A DNA stretch of 64,000 nucleotides. Source: Candidatus Methylopumilus rimovensis. Lineage in GTDB: Bacteria > Pseudomonadota > Gammaproteobacteria > Burkholderiales > Methylophilaceae. Positions 13,794 to 23,098 of the stretch are shown piece after piece (within the stretch, counting starts at the first letter, position 1; each line of letters opens with the position of its first letter). The notes beneath the pieces were generated by a model that saw nothing but the letters and a program-made list of their open reading frames with translations, ran no database searches and was not told the DNA's origin. A program made the position numbers and the translations under genes. The DNA is taken from contig NZ_CP040986.1 of assembly GCF_006364615.1 (NCBI RefSeq), forward strand, positions 806,001-870,000. Direction: 5' to 3'.

Positions 13794-13988
13794 ATGCATT
13801 GGACTGATAGCCAAAGGATTGCTGAGGCTTTGTACGACAAACATCCTGATATAGACCCTAAGACGATTCGATTTACTGACTTATACCAGTGGATTTTAGA
13901 CCTTGAAGGCTTTGAAGATGACCCTAATAAATGTGGGGAAAAAATTCTAGAAGCCATTCAGCTCGCATGGATCGAAGAGTCCGAATAA
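13794..13988 (+). CDS. iscX: IscX/YfhJ Fe-S assembly adaptor
   Basis: 64 aa from the ATG at 13794 ([13 protein letters not shown]). A GTG 27 bp earlier keeps the frame open, but the ATG has a good ribosome binding site (gagaaagg). The family is acidic and small, with the hallmark motifs [28 protein letters not shown]. IscX binds IscS and iron and modulates Fe-S cluster assembly. It normally ends the isc operon; here it stands alone, 3 bp ahead of a phosphohexomutase gene. Confidence 0.92.
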   Translation: MHWTDSQRIAEALYDKHPDIDPKTIRFTDLYQWILDLEGFEDDPNKCGEKILEAIQLAWIEESE

Positions 13989-13991
13989 ATC

Positions 13992-15368
13992 ATGGCATTA
14001 CTTCCTAGAGAGATTTTTAAAGCCTACGACATCCGTGGCATTGTGGGCGAAACGCTCACGCCTGCATTTGTAGAAATTATAGGTCGCGCTATTGGAAGTG
14101 AGGCAATTGATCGCGGGCAAAAAGAGATCTCTATTGGCTTTGACGGAAGGCTTTCAGGCCCAGAATTATCTCAATCACTCATCAAAGGCATACTTAAAAC
14201 AGGTATTAGCGTCATTAATCTAGGCATGGTCACAACGCCGATGGTTTATTTTTCTACATTCTTTCTTAAAACCCAATCGGGTGTGATGGTCACAGGAAGT
14301 CATAATCCCCCCGACTACAATGGTTTAAAGATGGTTTTAGGTGGCGATACCTTATCAACCGAAGCCATACAGAAACTTTATACCCGTATAGAAGAAGAAA
14401 ACTTTCATGAAGGTCAGGGATTTGAAAAAAAATATGACATTGCGAAAGACTATATTGAAGCAATCAAAAATCATATTCATTTAAAACGTCCCATGAAAAT
14501 TGTCATAGATTGTGGCAATGGTGTCGCAGGAGCTTATGCTCGAAAGATTTATGAAAGTATTGGCTGCTCTGTCGAAGAATTATTCTGTGATGTGGATGGC
14601 ACATTTCCGAATCACCACCCTGATCCTTCTGAACCTCATAACTTAAATGACGTGATAGCGCATCTTAAAAAAAGTGAAGCTGAATTAGGTTTTGCCTTTG
14701 ATGGTGATGCAGACCGTTTAGGTGTGGTAACAAAAGATGGTCAAATCATTTATCCAGATCGACAGCTTTTACTATTTGCTGAAGATGTCTTAAGTCGTAA
14801 TCCAAATGCCACAATTATCTTTGATGTGAAATCAACGCGGAATTTATTTCAATGGATTAAAGACAAAGGGGGTAAACCTTTAATGTGGAAAACAGGGCAC
14901 TCTCTTATCAAAGCTAAAATGAAAGAAGAAAATGCAGCGCTTGCTGGCGAAATGAGTGGACATACTTTTTTTAAAGAGCGTTGGTATGGTTTTGATGATG
15001 GTATTTATGCAGGTGCCAGACTTCTAGAAATCTTAAGTCGCTTCAATAATCCATCTGAAGTTTTAAATAACTTACCTAATAGCATTAGCACGCCAGAACT
15101 TCAAATTAAAATGAAGGAAGGTGAGCCACACGCTTTGATTAAAAAATTACAAACGGAAGCGCAATTTGATAATGCACTCGAAATTATTAAAGTCGATGGA
15201 TTGCGCGTTGAGTATCAAGATGGGTTTGGTTTAATGCGAGCATCAAATACAACACCGGTCATTGTTTTAAGATTTGAAGCTGAGAACAAAAATGCACTCG
15301 AGAGAATTCAAAGTTCATTTAAAAGTATTTTATCTATAGCCTCTCCGAATTCAGTTTTACCTTTTTAA
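13992..15368 (+). CDS. Phosphomannomutase/phosphoglucomutase
   Basis: 458 aa alpha-D-phosphohexomutase of the AlgC/ManB type. Active-site phosphoserine loop TGSHNPPDYNG (about residues 101-111), metal-binding DGDADRLG (about 240-247), sugar-binding GEMSGH (about 323-328) and a C-terminal phosphate-binding RASNTTP loop. It interconverts mannose-6-P/mannose-1-P or the glucose equivalents for exopolysaccharide and LPS precursors. It is translated 3 bp after iscX. Substrate preference cannot be told from motifs alone. Confidence 0.94.
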   Translation: MALLPREIFKAYDIRGIVGETLTPAFVEIIGRAIGSEAIDRGQKEISIGFDGRLSGPELSQSLIKGILKTGISVINLGMVTTPMVYFSTFFLKTQSGVMVTGSHNPPDYNGLKMVLGGDTLSTEAIQKLYTRIEEENFHEGQGFEKKYDIAKDYIEAIKNHIHLKRPMKIVIDCGNGVAGAYARKIYESIGCSVEELFCDVDGTFPNHHPDPSEPHNLNDVIAHLKKSEAELGFAFDGDADRLGVVTKDGQIIYPDRQLLLFAEDVLSRNPNATIIFDVKSTRNLFQWIKDKGGKPLMWKTGHSLIKAKMKEENAALAGEMSGHTFFKERWYGFDDGIYAGARLLEILSRFNNPSEVLNNLPNSISTPELQIKMKEGEPHALIKKLQTEAQFDNALEIIKVDGLRVEYQDGFGLMRASNTTPVIVLRFEAENKNALERIQSSFKSILSIASPNSVLPF

Positions 15369-15383
15369 GATCCTGATTACCAA

Positions 15384-15403
15384 TATCCTACGATCGAAGG
15401 ATA
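15384..15403. repeat. 20-bp interrupted palindrome containing TCGAAGGATA
   Basis: TATCCT-A-CGATCG-A-AGGATA, a near-perfect inverted repeat 35 bp before the SphA-like gene. Its right half, TCGAAGGATA (15394-15403), recurs exactly at 18368-18377, upstream of the small HTH gene at the other end of the same regulatory island. There is no T-run, so an operator is more likely than a terminator. Confidence 0.45.
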
Positions 15404-15437
15404 ATCAATCAAGAGCCTATTCAGTTAAAGTAACCTA

Positions 15438-16319
15438 ATGTTAATTAACTATCTGAATAAATTCAAACTTTTGTATGTCATCACACTCGTGATGATTCAT
15501 AAAATAGCCTTTGCGATTGATCTCCAGCCAGGAGAAATAAAAGCACCTATAGGGACATTTAATACAGCACAAATGTCTTATTTGTATGTTGAAAAAGGAG
15601 ATAAATATACCCACGGCAAAAAAACATCAGATGCTAGTCATATAAATTACAATGCTTTTCTTTTGAGGCTAAGTCATGCTTTTGATATTATGAAAATACC
15701 AGCTGCTGCCTATGTACAATCATCTATAAATCATCTTGAAAATACTAATATTCCCGGGGTAGCCAATGGTAACGAAAATGGTATTGGCGACACTGCCTTT
15801 GTATTCGCTTTATGGCCTCATGTCGATCGAGCAAAAGAAGAGCACTTTGGTATAGCAGCATACTTAACATTACCCACAGGTGATTATGATAAAAATCGAG
15901 CGATTAATATTGGAAACAATATTTATCAAACAGCTTTGCAAGCTGGCTACCAGAAAAAGCTCATGGAAAATATTAACTGGATGAATGCTTTAGACGTAGT
16001 TCTAAGCACTGATAATAATGAATATTTAGGTAATAAAAAACTTGAAAAAGATCCGCTCTATACATTCCAAACAGGGTTACAGTATTTATTTAATCCAACT
16101 TATTCGGTATCGATTGGATATTTCTATACTGTAGGAGGCGAAAGTACAATAAATGGAATTGATCAAGGTAATATCAATAAAATTCATCGCTACCAATTAA
16201 GCGGTCAAGGTAATTATAATTTTGGTCGACTCACGTTGCAGTATGGTTCAGAATTAGTAAATGAAAATAGCTATATTGAAGAGCATCGATTAATCACTAT
16301 ATACACATTTAAATTCTAA
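15438..16319 (+). CDS. SphA-like outer-membrane beta-barrel (transporter family)
   Basis: 293 aa. Signal peptide (hydrophobic core about residues 10-24, cleavage probably after IAFA). The mature part begins DLQPGEIKAPIG and consists of alternating amphipathic strands ending in an aromatic/charged F-K-F terminus, typical of outer-membrane barrels. It resembles the 'MetA-pathway of phenol degradation'/SphA family. SphA-like proteins often sit beside alcohol- or amino-alcohol-responsive two-component systems, as here (14 bp before a histidine kinase). Substrate unknown; uptake of a small hydrophobic or alcohol substrate is a guess from context. Confidence 0.7.
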   Translation: MLINYLNKFKLLYVITLVMIHKIAFAIDLQPGEIKAPIGTFNTAQMSYLYVEKGDKYTHGKKTSDASHINYNAFLLRLSHAFDIMKIPAAAYVQSSINHLENTNIPGVANGNENGIGDTAFVFALWPHVDRAKEEHFGIAAYLTLPTGDYDKNRAINIGNNIYQTALQAGYQKKLMENINWMNALDVVLSTDNNEYLGNKKLEKDPLYTFQTGLQYLFNPTYSVSIGYFYTVGGESTINGIDQGNINKIHRYQLSGQGNYNFGRLTLQYGSELVNENSYIEEHRLITIYTFKF

Positions 16320-16333
16320 AGAAAGTTAATTAA

Positions 16334-17761
16334 TTGAATCTGATTATTCCAATTATTTTTATTACGATTGCAATCATTCAGCTGGGAATTTTCGTAAATT
16401 CAATTTCTCTTATCAAAATCTATCCCAATGAAAAATCTATAAAATATTGGGCAGCGTCACTCTTATCTGGTTCGATTGGAATTACTTGTATCGCTTTGGG
16501 TTCTGCTATGTTAAAAAGCCTTGCAAAAGGAAGTTTATTTTTAACGTTTTCCAATATTATTTTCTTTGCTTCTACGATATGGCTTATTTTTTACTCTAAA
16601 AGTCTCAAATATAAAATTTCAAATAAAGATATAAAGCTCTACTCATTGACAGTTATTGCATATGGAATTGTATTTGAAGTCGTAAGGCAAAATGGTAATT
16701 TTATAGATAGGCAACTTTTTGCAGCCAGCTGTTCATTATTGGCTTACTTAGTATTACTTGTAGAAATAAAAAAACAAAAATTATATGAAGATTCAAAATA
16801 TTTAAAAATATTTTCCGCTACTACATTTATTGAATTTATTTTGCTTCTCATTCGAATATTAATACTCTTAAATAATGACTATGGATTCATAGACAGTCTC
16901 AATGAAATACCCATTGCCCCTCTTGCTATGCTATGGCTAATGCTCATAGTTAATATTTGGTCATACATATCAATCAATGGCTATTGGACAGAAAAAATTG
17001 CTTCATCAAGTACAGCAAATTTAATTGAAAATACAAAAATAAAAATATTACTAAATGAAAAATATAAATTAATTAATTCTTTAATGTCAGCAAATAAAAC
17101 AGCAGTATCTGGAGCGCTTTCCGCTTCGATAGCTCACGAACTAAACCAACCACTTGGTGCTATAAAAATAAATAGTCAGCATTTAGATCTTTTATTAAAA
17201 AATAAAAAAGAAAAAGCCCTCATAAAAAAAATTATTCAAGACAATGATAGAGCAGCAAATATTATTGCAACACTAAAATCTGCATTTAACAGTAATCCTA
17301 CTTACCAAATTATAAAATTTGATACTTTTATCGAATCCTTAAAGCCTTTGTTTATTCAAGCTGCTTCAGAAAAGCAAATTTCTATTAAGTTTTCATTAAA
17401 TGCTTCAGCCTCTGTAAGTATTAATCCAGACCAGTTAAGACAAGCCTTATCTAATTTATTTAATAACTCAGTGGAAGCGCTGTCCAAAACAAAAAAGACA
17501 AGTAAATTAATACTAATTAAAACCTCTATCAATAATAATAAATTAGTCTGTTCTATTTCTGATAATGGACCAGGCGTGAATAAAAAAATTAAAAACAAAG
17601 TTTTTGAGCTATATGAAAGTTCAAAAGATGGAAATATGGGTTTAGGTTTATGGTTAACTAAGTACATTATTTTCAATCATAAAGGTGCTATAGGTCTTAA
17701 TATGAAATATCTAAAAGGCGCAGAGTTCTTGATTGAGCTTCCTATCACTCAGAATGCATAA
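16334..17761 (+). CDS. Multi-span membrane sensor histidine kinase
   Basis: 475 aa, TTG start 14 bp after the barrel gene. The N-terminal 215 residues contain about seven hydrophobic segments (5-23, 38-60, 70-88, 100-117, 128-145, 160-180, 195-212), suggesting a membrane-embedded sensor. The kinase core follows: H-box AHELNQPLGAI with phospho-His at about residue 268, N-box NLFNNSVEAL, G1 SDNGPGV and G2 GLGLWL. The HELNQPL signature is the HPK4/FixL-like subgroup. It overlaps the response regulator gene by 8 bp, so the pair is cognate. Signal unknown. Confidence 0.88.
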   Translation: MNLIIPIIFITIAIIQLGIFVNSISLIKIYPNEKSIKYWAASLLSGSIGITCIALGSAMLKSLAKGSLFLTFSNIIFFASTIWLIFYSKSLKYKISNKDIKLYSLTVIAYGIVFEVVRQNGNFIDRQLFAASCSLLAYLVLLVEIKKQKLYEDSKYLKIFSATTFIEFILLLIRILILLNNDYGFIDSLNEIPIAPLAMLWLMLIVNIWSYISINGYWTEKIASSSTANLIENTKIKILLNEKYKLINSLMSANKTAVSGALSASIAHELNQPLGAIKINSQHLDLLLKNKKEKALIKKIIQDNDRAANIIATLKSAFNSNPTYQIIKFDTFIESLKPLFIQAASEKQISIKFSLNASASVSINPDQLRQALSNLFNNSVEALSKTKKTSKLILIKTSINNNKLVCSISDNGPGVNKKIKNKVFELYESSKDGNMGLGLWLTKYIIFNHKGAIGLNMKYLKGAEFLIELPITQNA

Positions 17762-18344
17762 AAAAAATAAAATTACTATTTTTTTGATTGAGGACGATCC
17801 TTCACAGCTTAAAAGTATCGAGTCTTTATTAGAATTCAAAGGATTTGTTTTTCAATCTTTTAAAAATGCTATGGATTTTTTAACGCTTTCTGACATTTCA
17901 AGACCTGCTGTGTTGGTATCTGATATGCGCCTTCCTGATTTGAACGGGGTGGAGCTTTATAAAGCTCTTACAGATCGAGGCGAAGACATTCCAATAATTT
18001 TTATAAGTGGCGAATCTTCTATTCAGCAAAGTATTGATGCCATGAAACAAGGTGCTATTGAATTTTTAGTAAAGCCTTTTGATATAAATGATTTAACTAA
18101 TGCGATCGAAAAAGCAACTCGCTTAGAACATAAGCGGGTAAATTTAAAAACATTATTAAAAAACTTATCTCCCAGGGAAAAACAAGTTTTTGATCTTTTA
18201 ATCCAAGGTTTAAATAATAGTGAACTTATGAAAAAAATTAATGTTTCGCTACCAACGGCTAAGCAGTACAAATCTGAAGTGATGAGGAAATTAGGAGTTA
18301 AATCACTCTCCGAATTGATGAATTTAAGTAATCAAACCGTCTAA
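17754..18344 (+). CDS. FixJ/NarL-type response regulator
   Basis: 196 aa from the ATG at 17754, which overlaps the kinase stop (atgcataa). A TTG 21 bp upstream is the alternative start. Receiver domain with acidic pair EDD (13-15), phospho-acceptor Asp57 in SDMRLPD, Ser/Thr switch in FISGES and the VKPF lysine. A C-terminal LuxR/GerE helix-turn-helix begins at about residue 138 (LSPREKQVFDLL, KQYKSEVMRKLGV). It should act on the barrel gene and the downstream HTH genes; the repeated TCGAAGGATA motif flanking the island is a candidate binding site (inference). Confidence 0.9.
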   Translation: MHKKNKITIFLIEDDPSQLKSIESLLEFKGFVFQSFKNAMDFLTLSDISRPAVLVSDMRLPDLNGVELYKALTDRGEDIPIIFISGESSIQQSIDAMKQGAIEFLVKPFDINDLTNAIEKATRLEHKRVNLKTLLKNLSPREKQVFDLLIQGLNNSELMKKINVSLPTAKQYKSEVMRKLGVKSLSELMNLSNQTV

Positions 18345-18404
18345 CCCCACCCCTAAATATCATGCTTTCGAAGGATATCCATAGACCGAATGTACATTTA
18401 ATAT

Positions 18405-18650
18405 TTGGCTGTGGAAAAATTAGAATATAACTTTGGCTTACTTAAGCAAAAAAGAATTGAACGTGGCTTATCTCCTCTGGATATTGCTAACGAGTTATGT
18501 TTAGCTGAAAGACAAATTCTTTCTATCGAGGAAAATAAACTTCAGCACTTTCCTTCTGCCTCTCTAAAGTTAGTGTGTGTAAGAAAATATGCCAAGGCAG
18601 TTGGTTTACCCATCTCTGAAGTAATTCCTCATTCAGAAGAAATCTCCTAA
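18405..18650 (+). CDS. Small RodZ-type HTH protein
   Basis: 81 aa (TTG start at 18405; GTG at 18411 is an alternative). A single helix-turn-helix domain resembling the N-terminal HTH_25 of RodZ/YmfM: GLLKQKRIERGLSPLDIANELCLAERQILSIEENK, then KYAKAVGLP. It has no membrane segment or periplasmic domain, so it is not RodZ itself. It is followed 4 bp later by a mini AraC protein, forming a two-gene regulatory unit just downstream of the two-component system. Confidence 0.75.
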   Translation: MAVEKLEYNFGLLKQKRIERGLSPLDIANELCLAERQILSIEENKLQHFPSASLKLVCVRKYAKAVGLPISEVIPHSEEIS

Positions 18651-18654
18651 TTTA

Positions 18655-18993
18655 ATGGTTCACGCAACTCCTCATAAAGCAATTGAATTAGCTCAAGAAT
18701 ATATTCGATTGCATCTTTCAGAAAAAATAACTATGAGTGATTTAAGAAATGCCTCCGGCTACTCAGAGCGATCTTTGCAGCTTTTATTTAAAAAGCATTT
18801 TGATAAAACGCCTTTTGAATATATTGAAGAAGAAAGACTCGTTCTGGCTTTCGATTTAATTAAACGTCACAAAAGTACTAAAAAAACGACTGAAATTGCT
18901 TTGAATGTTGGATGTAAACACCTCGGAAGATTTTCTGTGAAATTCAAAGCAAGATTTGGAATTCACCCCTCTGTTCTCGCTAAGGCCGCATAA
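18655..18993 (+). CDS. Stand-alone AraC-family DNA-binding domain
   Basis: 112 aa that is little more than the two-HTH AraC/XylS DNA-binding domain: AQEYIRLHLSEKITMSDLRNASGYSERSLQLLFKKHF, then EIALNVGCKHLGRFSVKFKARFG. The usual N-terminal ligand-binding domain is absent. Starting 4 bp after the small RodZ-type HTH gene, it presumably gets its signal from partners or from its own expression level. The strong hairpin right after it ends the transcript. Confidence 0.85.
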   Translation: MVHATPHKAIELAQEYIRLHLSEKITMSDLRNASGYSERSLQLLFKKHFDKTPFEYIEEERLVLAFDLIKRHKSTKKTTEIALNVGCKHLGRFSVKFKARFGIHPSVLAKAA

Positions 18994-19018
18994 AAAACTA
19001 TCTTTCGGGATCGTTTTT

Positions 19019-19054
19019 ATCCCACGTATATATCGCGGTATGTGGGATTTTTTT
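19019..19054 (+). terminator. Rho-independent terminator
   Basis: ATCCCACGTA / TATGTGGGAT form a 10-bp stem (one G-U) with a 10-base loop, followed by TTTTTT. It lies 25 bp after the AraC-type gene and just before the convergent TSUP gene stop. Confidence 0.85.
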
Positions 19055-19057
19055 GTT

Positions 19058-19801
19058 TTAAGTGAGTAACAACTTTAATCCTGCAATCACCAAAACCAAA
19101 GCTAATGTTTTTTTAATGGTGTTAGCTGTATAAAACTTTATCCCAAGCGTTGTGCCAATAAGTGCGCCTATCAAAGTAGCCCCTATGAATAAAGGTAGTT
19201 GATTAGGTAGACTCTGAATAGAAGAGTAGTTTCCAAGCAATCCAAAACTAGAATTAATAAGAATAAATAGTGCGGTGATGCCTGAAGTTGTTTTGGTTGA
19301 GCTCCAACCTAAAAATAATATCAGTGGTGATAAAAATATACCTCCACCTGTTCCAGTTAATCCTGCCAAAAAGCCTATACATGAACCAATCAAAACGGCT
19401 AAGAAAAATGGAGGTTTTTTAAGATTTTTATCGATCTTTTTAGAAAGATCGGTCACAAGAGAAATAGCAGATATTAAAAGAATAAAACCCACAATAGATT
19501 TATAGATATGGCTCGGAGGATTGATATAACCCCCTAAAAATGCGAATGGGATGGCACCTAGTGCAATCGGCAATAAAACTTTTAAATCAAAAAAACCTTT
19601 TCGTATAAAACGCCAGCTCGTAAATGAAGCAATAAAGATATTTAAAACTAATGCTGTCGGTTTAATCACAGAACTAGGGATATTAAATAGCGTCATGATA
19701 GCAATATAAATTGAAGCGCCTGCATGCCCCACTGATGTATACAAGATTGCACCCAATAATAAACAGAAGCTGATAGTAAAATCAATCAATTCAAAATGCA
19801 T
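19058..19801 (-). CDS. TSUP family permease (TauE/SafE type)
   Basis: 247 aa from the ATG at 19801; a GTG two codons upstream is the alternative. Seven to eight hydrophobic segments and the duplicated small-residue motifs typical of TauE/SafE/TSUP transporters (GAILYTSVGHAGASIY near the N-terminus, GFLAGLTGTGGGIF in the second half). The family exports or imports sulfite, sulfonates or other organosulfur anions. No sulfur-metabolism genes are adjacent, so substrate is undefined. Its promoter region is shared with the divergent YgiQ gene. Confidence 0.88.
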   Translation of the reverse strand: MHFELIDFTISFCLLLGAILYTSVGHAGASIYIAIMTLFNIPSSVIKPTALVLNIFIASFTSWRFIRKGFFDLKVLLPIALGAIPFAFLGGYINPPSHIYKSIVGFILLISAISLVTDLSKKIDKNLKKPPFFLAVLIGSCIGFLAGLTGTGGGIFLSPLILFLGWSSTKTTSGITALFILINSSFGLLGNYSSIQSLPNQLPLFIGATLIGALIGTTLGIKFYTANTIKKTLALVLVIAGLKLLLT

Positions 19802-19886
19802 AAACACTTTCTTAATCGCTTATTAATGATATTAACTAATTAATTATAAAGCGTTTAATAGCTTTATCGGAGTAAAATGCTCAACT

Positions 19887-22013
19887 ATGCAAACGACTGC
19901 TCAATCTTCAGTAAAAGCTATAAACAAATACCGTCCTTATTGGGCGAAACGTTTTGGCGCAGCCCCAATGCTTCCTATGACGCGTAAGGAAATGGATGCA
20001 TTAGGCTGGGACAGTTGCGACATTATTTTAGTGACAGGTGATGCTTATATTGATCACCCAAGTTTTGGTATGGCCTTAGTAGGACGATTACTTGAAGATC
20101 AAGGATTCCGAGTGGGCATCATATCCCAACCTGATTGGTCGAGTGCTGAACCTTTTAGAGCGCTAGGTAAACCCAATCTTTATTTCGGTATCACCGCTGG
20201 CAATATGGATAGTATGGTCAACCGATACACGGCTGACCGAAAAATTCGATCTGATGATGCTTATACGCCCGGCGCTATTGCAGGCAAACGACCTGACCGA
20301 GCAGTGCTTGTGTATTCTCAACGTTGTCGCGAAGCATTTTCAGATGTGCCATTAGTGATTGGAAGTATTGAAGCAAGTCTTCGTCGAATTGCACATTACG
20401 ACTATTGGTCTGACAAAGTACGTCGTTCAATACTGGTGGATTCTAAAGCTGATATTTTATTATATGGCAATGCTGAACGCGCACTGATTGAACTCACACA
20501 CCGTATTGCTGATGGTGAAAAAGTAGAAGATATTCAAGATATAAGAGGTACAGCATTCTTACGTAAAAAAATTCCTGAAGGCTGGGAAGAGATTGCGTCC
20601 ACACACCTTGATCGCCCAGGAAAAATTGAAGTCCATGTTGACCCTTATGAAATGAAAATGGGGGCTGGAAGTGATTGCGAAACCAAAGAAAAATTGCCTG
20701 AAGATGTGAAAGTCATTCAGGTTGTTCGAAAAACAAAAACAGATCGAAGTAAACAAGTAGTTCGTTTACCAAACTTTGAAGAAGTGGTTGATAATCCGGT
20801 GCTCTATGCGCATGCATCACGCGTCCTTCATTTAGAAGCGAATCCAGGAAATGCGCGAGCGCTCATTCAAAGACACGGGGATCGTGAAGTTTGGTTAAAC
20901 CCACCCCCTATTCCTCTCACAACAAAAGAGATGGACTATGTATATGGCATGCCTTATGCAAGAAAACCTCACCCTTCTTATGGCAACGCTAAAATTTCAG
21001 CATGGGAAATGATTCGTTTCTCAGTGAATATTATGCGCGGGTGTTTTGGTGGATGTACTTTCTGTTCCATTACAGAACATGAGGGTCGCATTATTCAAAG
21101 TAGATCTGAAGAGAGTATCTTAAAAGAAGTTGAAGAGATTAGAGATAAAGTTGAAGGCTTTACAGGGGTCATTTCAGATTTAGGTGGTCCTACAGCAAAT
21201 ATGTACCGCATGGCTTGTAAATCTGAAACCATTGAAGCTTCTTGTAGAAAGCTTTCTTGTGTTTATCCTGGTATTTGTGAGAATTTAAATACTGACCACT
21301 CAGCCCTTATAGAGCTTTATCGAAAAGCCAGAAACACCAAAGGTATCAAAAAAGTACTGATTGGATCAGGACTGCGTTATGACCTTGCAGTCACTTCTCC
21401 TGAATATGTCAAAGAGCTTGTGCAACATCATGTCGGGGGTTATCTGAAAATTGCACCTGAGCACTCTGAGGAAAATGTCTTATCTAAAATGATGAAACCG
21501 GGCATGGGTTCATATAATAAATTTAAAGAGATGTTTGATCGCTTCTCCAAAGAAGTCGGCAAAGAACAATATTTAATTCCTTATTTTATCGCAGCGCATC
21601 CAGGTGCTACCGATGAGGATATGATGAATTTGGCACTATGGCTCAAAGAACATGACTTTAAATTAGATCAGGTGCAAACTTTTACACCGACACCGATGGC
21701 TATGGCTACAGCCATGTATCACTCAGGTAAAAATCCTTTGCGTAAAGTAACAAATGATAGTGAAGAAGTTCCCATTCCTCGAGCAGGTGGCATAAGACGA
21801 CTTCATAAAGCATTTATTCGCTATCATGACCCAAAAAATTGGCCTATGTTACGAGAGGCATTACAACGTATGGGCCGCTCTGATTTAATTGGAGACAGTA
21901 AAAAACATCTGATTCCAGCAAGGCAGCCTTTATCAGAAAATCACTCTAAAAGAATGCATCAATTTGCGAGAAACAAACCCTCCACTACAAAGCCTTTTAA
22001 ACGCGCTCGCTAA
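19887..22013 (+). CDS. ygiQ: YgiQ family radical SAM protein
   Basis: 708 aa, full length for the family. An N-terminal B12-binding-like region ([27 protein letters not shown]) precedes a radical SAM core. The [4Fe-4S] motif [12 protein letters not shown] (CxxxCxxC) lies near residue 385. A conserved C-terminal region and basic tail follow. The family (UPF0313) is widespread but its substrate is unknown. It has a clean ATG 80 bp after the divergent TSUP gene and probably its own promoter. Confidence 0.93.
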   Translation: MQTTAQSSVKAINKYRPYWAKRFGAAPMLPMTRKEMDALGWDSCDIILVTGDAYIDHPSFGMALVGRLLEDQGFRVGIISQPDWSSAEPFRALGKPNLYFGITAGNMDSMVNRYTADRKIRSDDAYTPGAIAGKRPDRAVLVYSQRCREAFSDVPLVIGSIEASLRRIAHYDYWSDKVRRSILVDSKADILLYGNAERALIELTHRIADGEKVEDIQDIRGTAFLRKKIPEGWEEIASTHLDRPGKIEVHVDPYEMKMGAGSDCETKEKLPEDVKVIQVVRKTKTDRSKQVVRLPNFEEVVDNPVLYAHASRVLHLEANPGNARALIQRHGDREVWLNPPPIPLTTKEMDYVYGMPYARKPHPSYGNAKISAWEMIRFSVNIMRGCFGGCTFCSITEHEGRIIQSRSEESILKEVEEIRDKVEGFTGVISDLGGPTANMYRMACKSETIEASCRKLSCVYPGICENLNTDHSALIELYRKARNTKGIKKVLIGSGLRYDLAVTSPEYVKELVQHHVGGYLKIAPEHSEENVLSKMMKPGMGSYNKFKEMFDRFSKEVGKEQYLIPYFIAAHPGATDEDMMNLALWLKEHDFKLDQVQTFTPTPMAMATAMYHSGKNPLRKVTNDSEEVPIPRAGGIRRLHKAFIRYHDPKNWPMLREALQRMGRSDLIGDSKKHLIPARQPLSENHSKRMHQFARNKPSTTKPFKRAR

Positions 22014-22048
22014 CCTTTAACTTCGCTAAGAAGTTGAAAGAAAATAAA

Positions 22049-22633
22049 ATGAAAAACAAAAAAATCACAGAACTTCTTAAACAGATGGAAGCGATTGAAA
22101 AAGAACTGAATGAAGTCATTCATCAGCAAGAAATTCAATTCAACTATCAATTTAAAGGCAAGAAGGTTGAATTTGAAAGTTCTATTAAAGAGGCACATAA
22201 GAAATTAAAAATAGGTTTAATACATTGGTTTTCAACAAGACCCATCAATCTTATGACAGGGCCCATTATCTACAGCATGATCATCCCTATGTTAATCCTA
22301 GATGCGTGTATAAGCTTTTATCAATTCACGTGTTTTCCTATCTATGAAATTAAATTAGTGAAGCGACGTGATTACATTTCTTTTGATCGCCACCATCTTC
22401 ATTATCTTAATTGGATCGAAAAATTTCATTGCACCTACTGTGCTTATGGGGCTGGACTTTTAGCTTACATCACAGAAATTGTAGCGAGAACTGAGCAATA
22501 CTTCTGCCCTATAAAACATGCAAGAAAAGTCATGGGCACACACTCAAGATATATAAAATTTTTAGAATACGGAGATGCTAAAAACTATCAAGAAAATCTT
22601 GAGAATTTTAGAAAACAGCTTTCAAAAACTTAA
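22049..22633 (+). CDS. Conserved hypothetical membrane protein with Cys/His motif
   Basis: 194 aa from the ATG at 22049 (TTG at 22034 is in frame but less likely). It has an N-terminal coiled coil of about 25 residues rich in Glu/Lys, then an amphipathic region. One or two hydrophobic segments follow (about 73-95). Then comes a compact motif FHCTYCAYGAGLLAY with two Cys three apart, and a later YFCPIKHARK. The Cys/His arrangement could bind a metal or heme. I do not recognise a named family; it looks like a conserved betaproteobacterial hypothetical. Confidence 0.75.
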   Translation: MKNKKITELLKQMEAIEKELNEVIHQQEIQFNYQFKGKKVEFESSIKEAHKKLKIGLIHWFSTRPINLMTGPIIYSMIIPMLILDACISFYQFTCFPIYEIKLVKRRDYISFDRHHLHYLNWIEKFHCTYCAYGAGLLAYITEIVARTEQYFCPIKHARKVMGTHSRYIKFLEYGDAKNYQENLENFRKQLSKT

Positions 22634-22669
22634 GTTCTTATTTTTATGAACTTTTTCATAAAACTTAAG
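22629..22669. other. Intergenic hairpin
   Basis: Outer arms CTTAAGTT (22629-22636) and AACTTAAG (22662-22669) enclose an inner perfect 7-bp stem TTATGAA/TTCATAA. The structure overlaps the end of the preceding gene and lacks a 3' T-run, so it may stabilise or process the mRNA rather than act as a classic terminator. Confidence 0.5.
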
Positions 22670-22701
22670 ACAAAGAAGCATTTCATTTATAAGGTATTTT
22701 T

Positions 22702-23094
22702 ATGAGAGCTTTAGTTGTATGTTTAACGTTACTTAGTTGTTTTTCATTGGCATTTGCTAATCAAGATATAAATACTCAAAAACTTCAAAGCCAAAAGCAA
22801 TTTATTAGTAACATCAATCAATGTAGTAATCCTGCCCAATTAGAGCAATTCATTCAAAATGCTCTTGTTAATGTCTCTAATCATGAAAAAAGGGCTCAAC
22901 ATGCGGCGTTACTTGAAGAGCTTATTAAATACAATCCTTCATGTTTTGTAGCAAGCGTTAAAAAATTAGACCCAAAAAGCTGCGAAAAAATGGAAGAGTC
23001 TTATCTTAGCGAACCGTTCTTTTATCCAAGGGAAGACTTAAGAGCCTCTCTTGCATCAGCGAAAAACTATAAGGCGAGTTGCTTAGCAAGTTAA
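22702..23094 (+). CDS. Secreted hypothetical protein
   Basis: 130 aa with a clear Sec signal peptide (MRALVVCLTLLSCFSLAFA, cleaved before NQD). The mature part is helical, with cysteines near QCSNPAQ, PSCFVASV, SCEKM and the C-terminal SCLAS that could form two periplasmic disulfides. Not recognised. It lies 4 bp before the MORN-repeat gene, so the two are probably co-expressed envelope proteins. Confidence 0.7.
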   Translation: MRALVVCLTLLSCFSLAFANQDINTQKLQSQKQFISNINQCSNPAQLEQFIQNALVNVSNHEKRAQHAALLEELIKYNPSCFVASVKKLDPKSCEKMEESYLSEPFFYPREDLRASLASAKNYKASCLAS

Positions 23095-23098
23095 TTTT

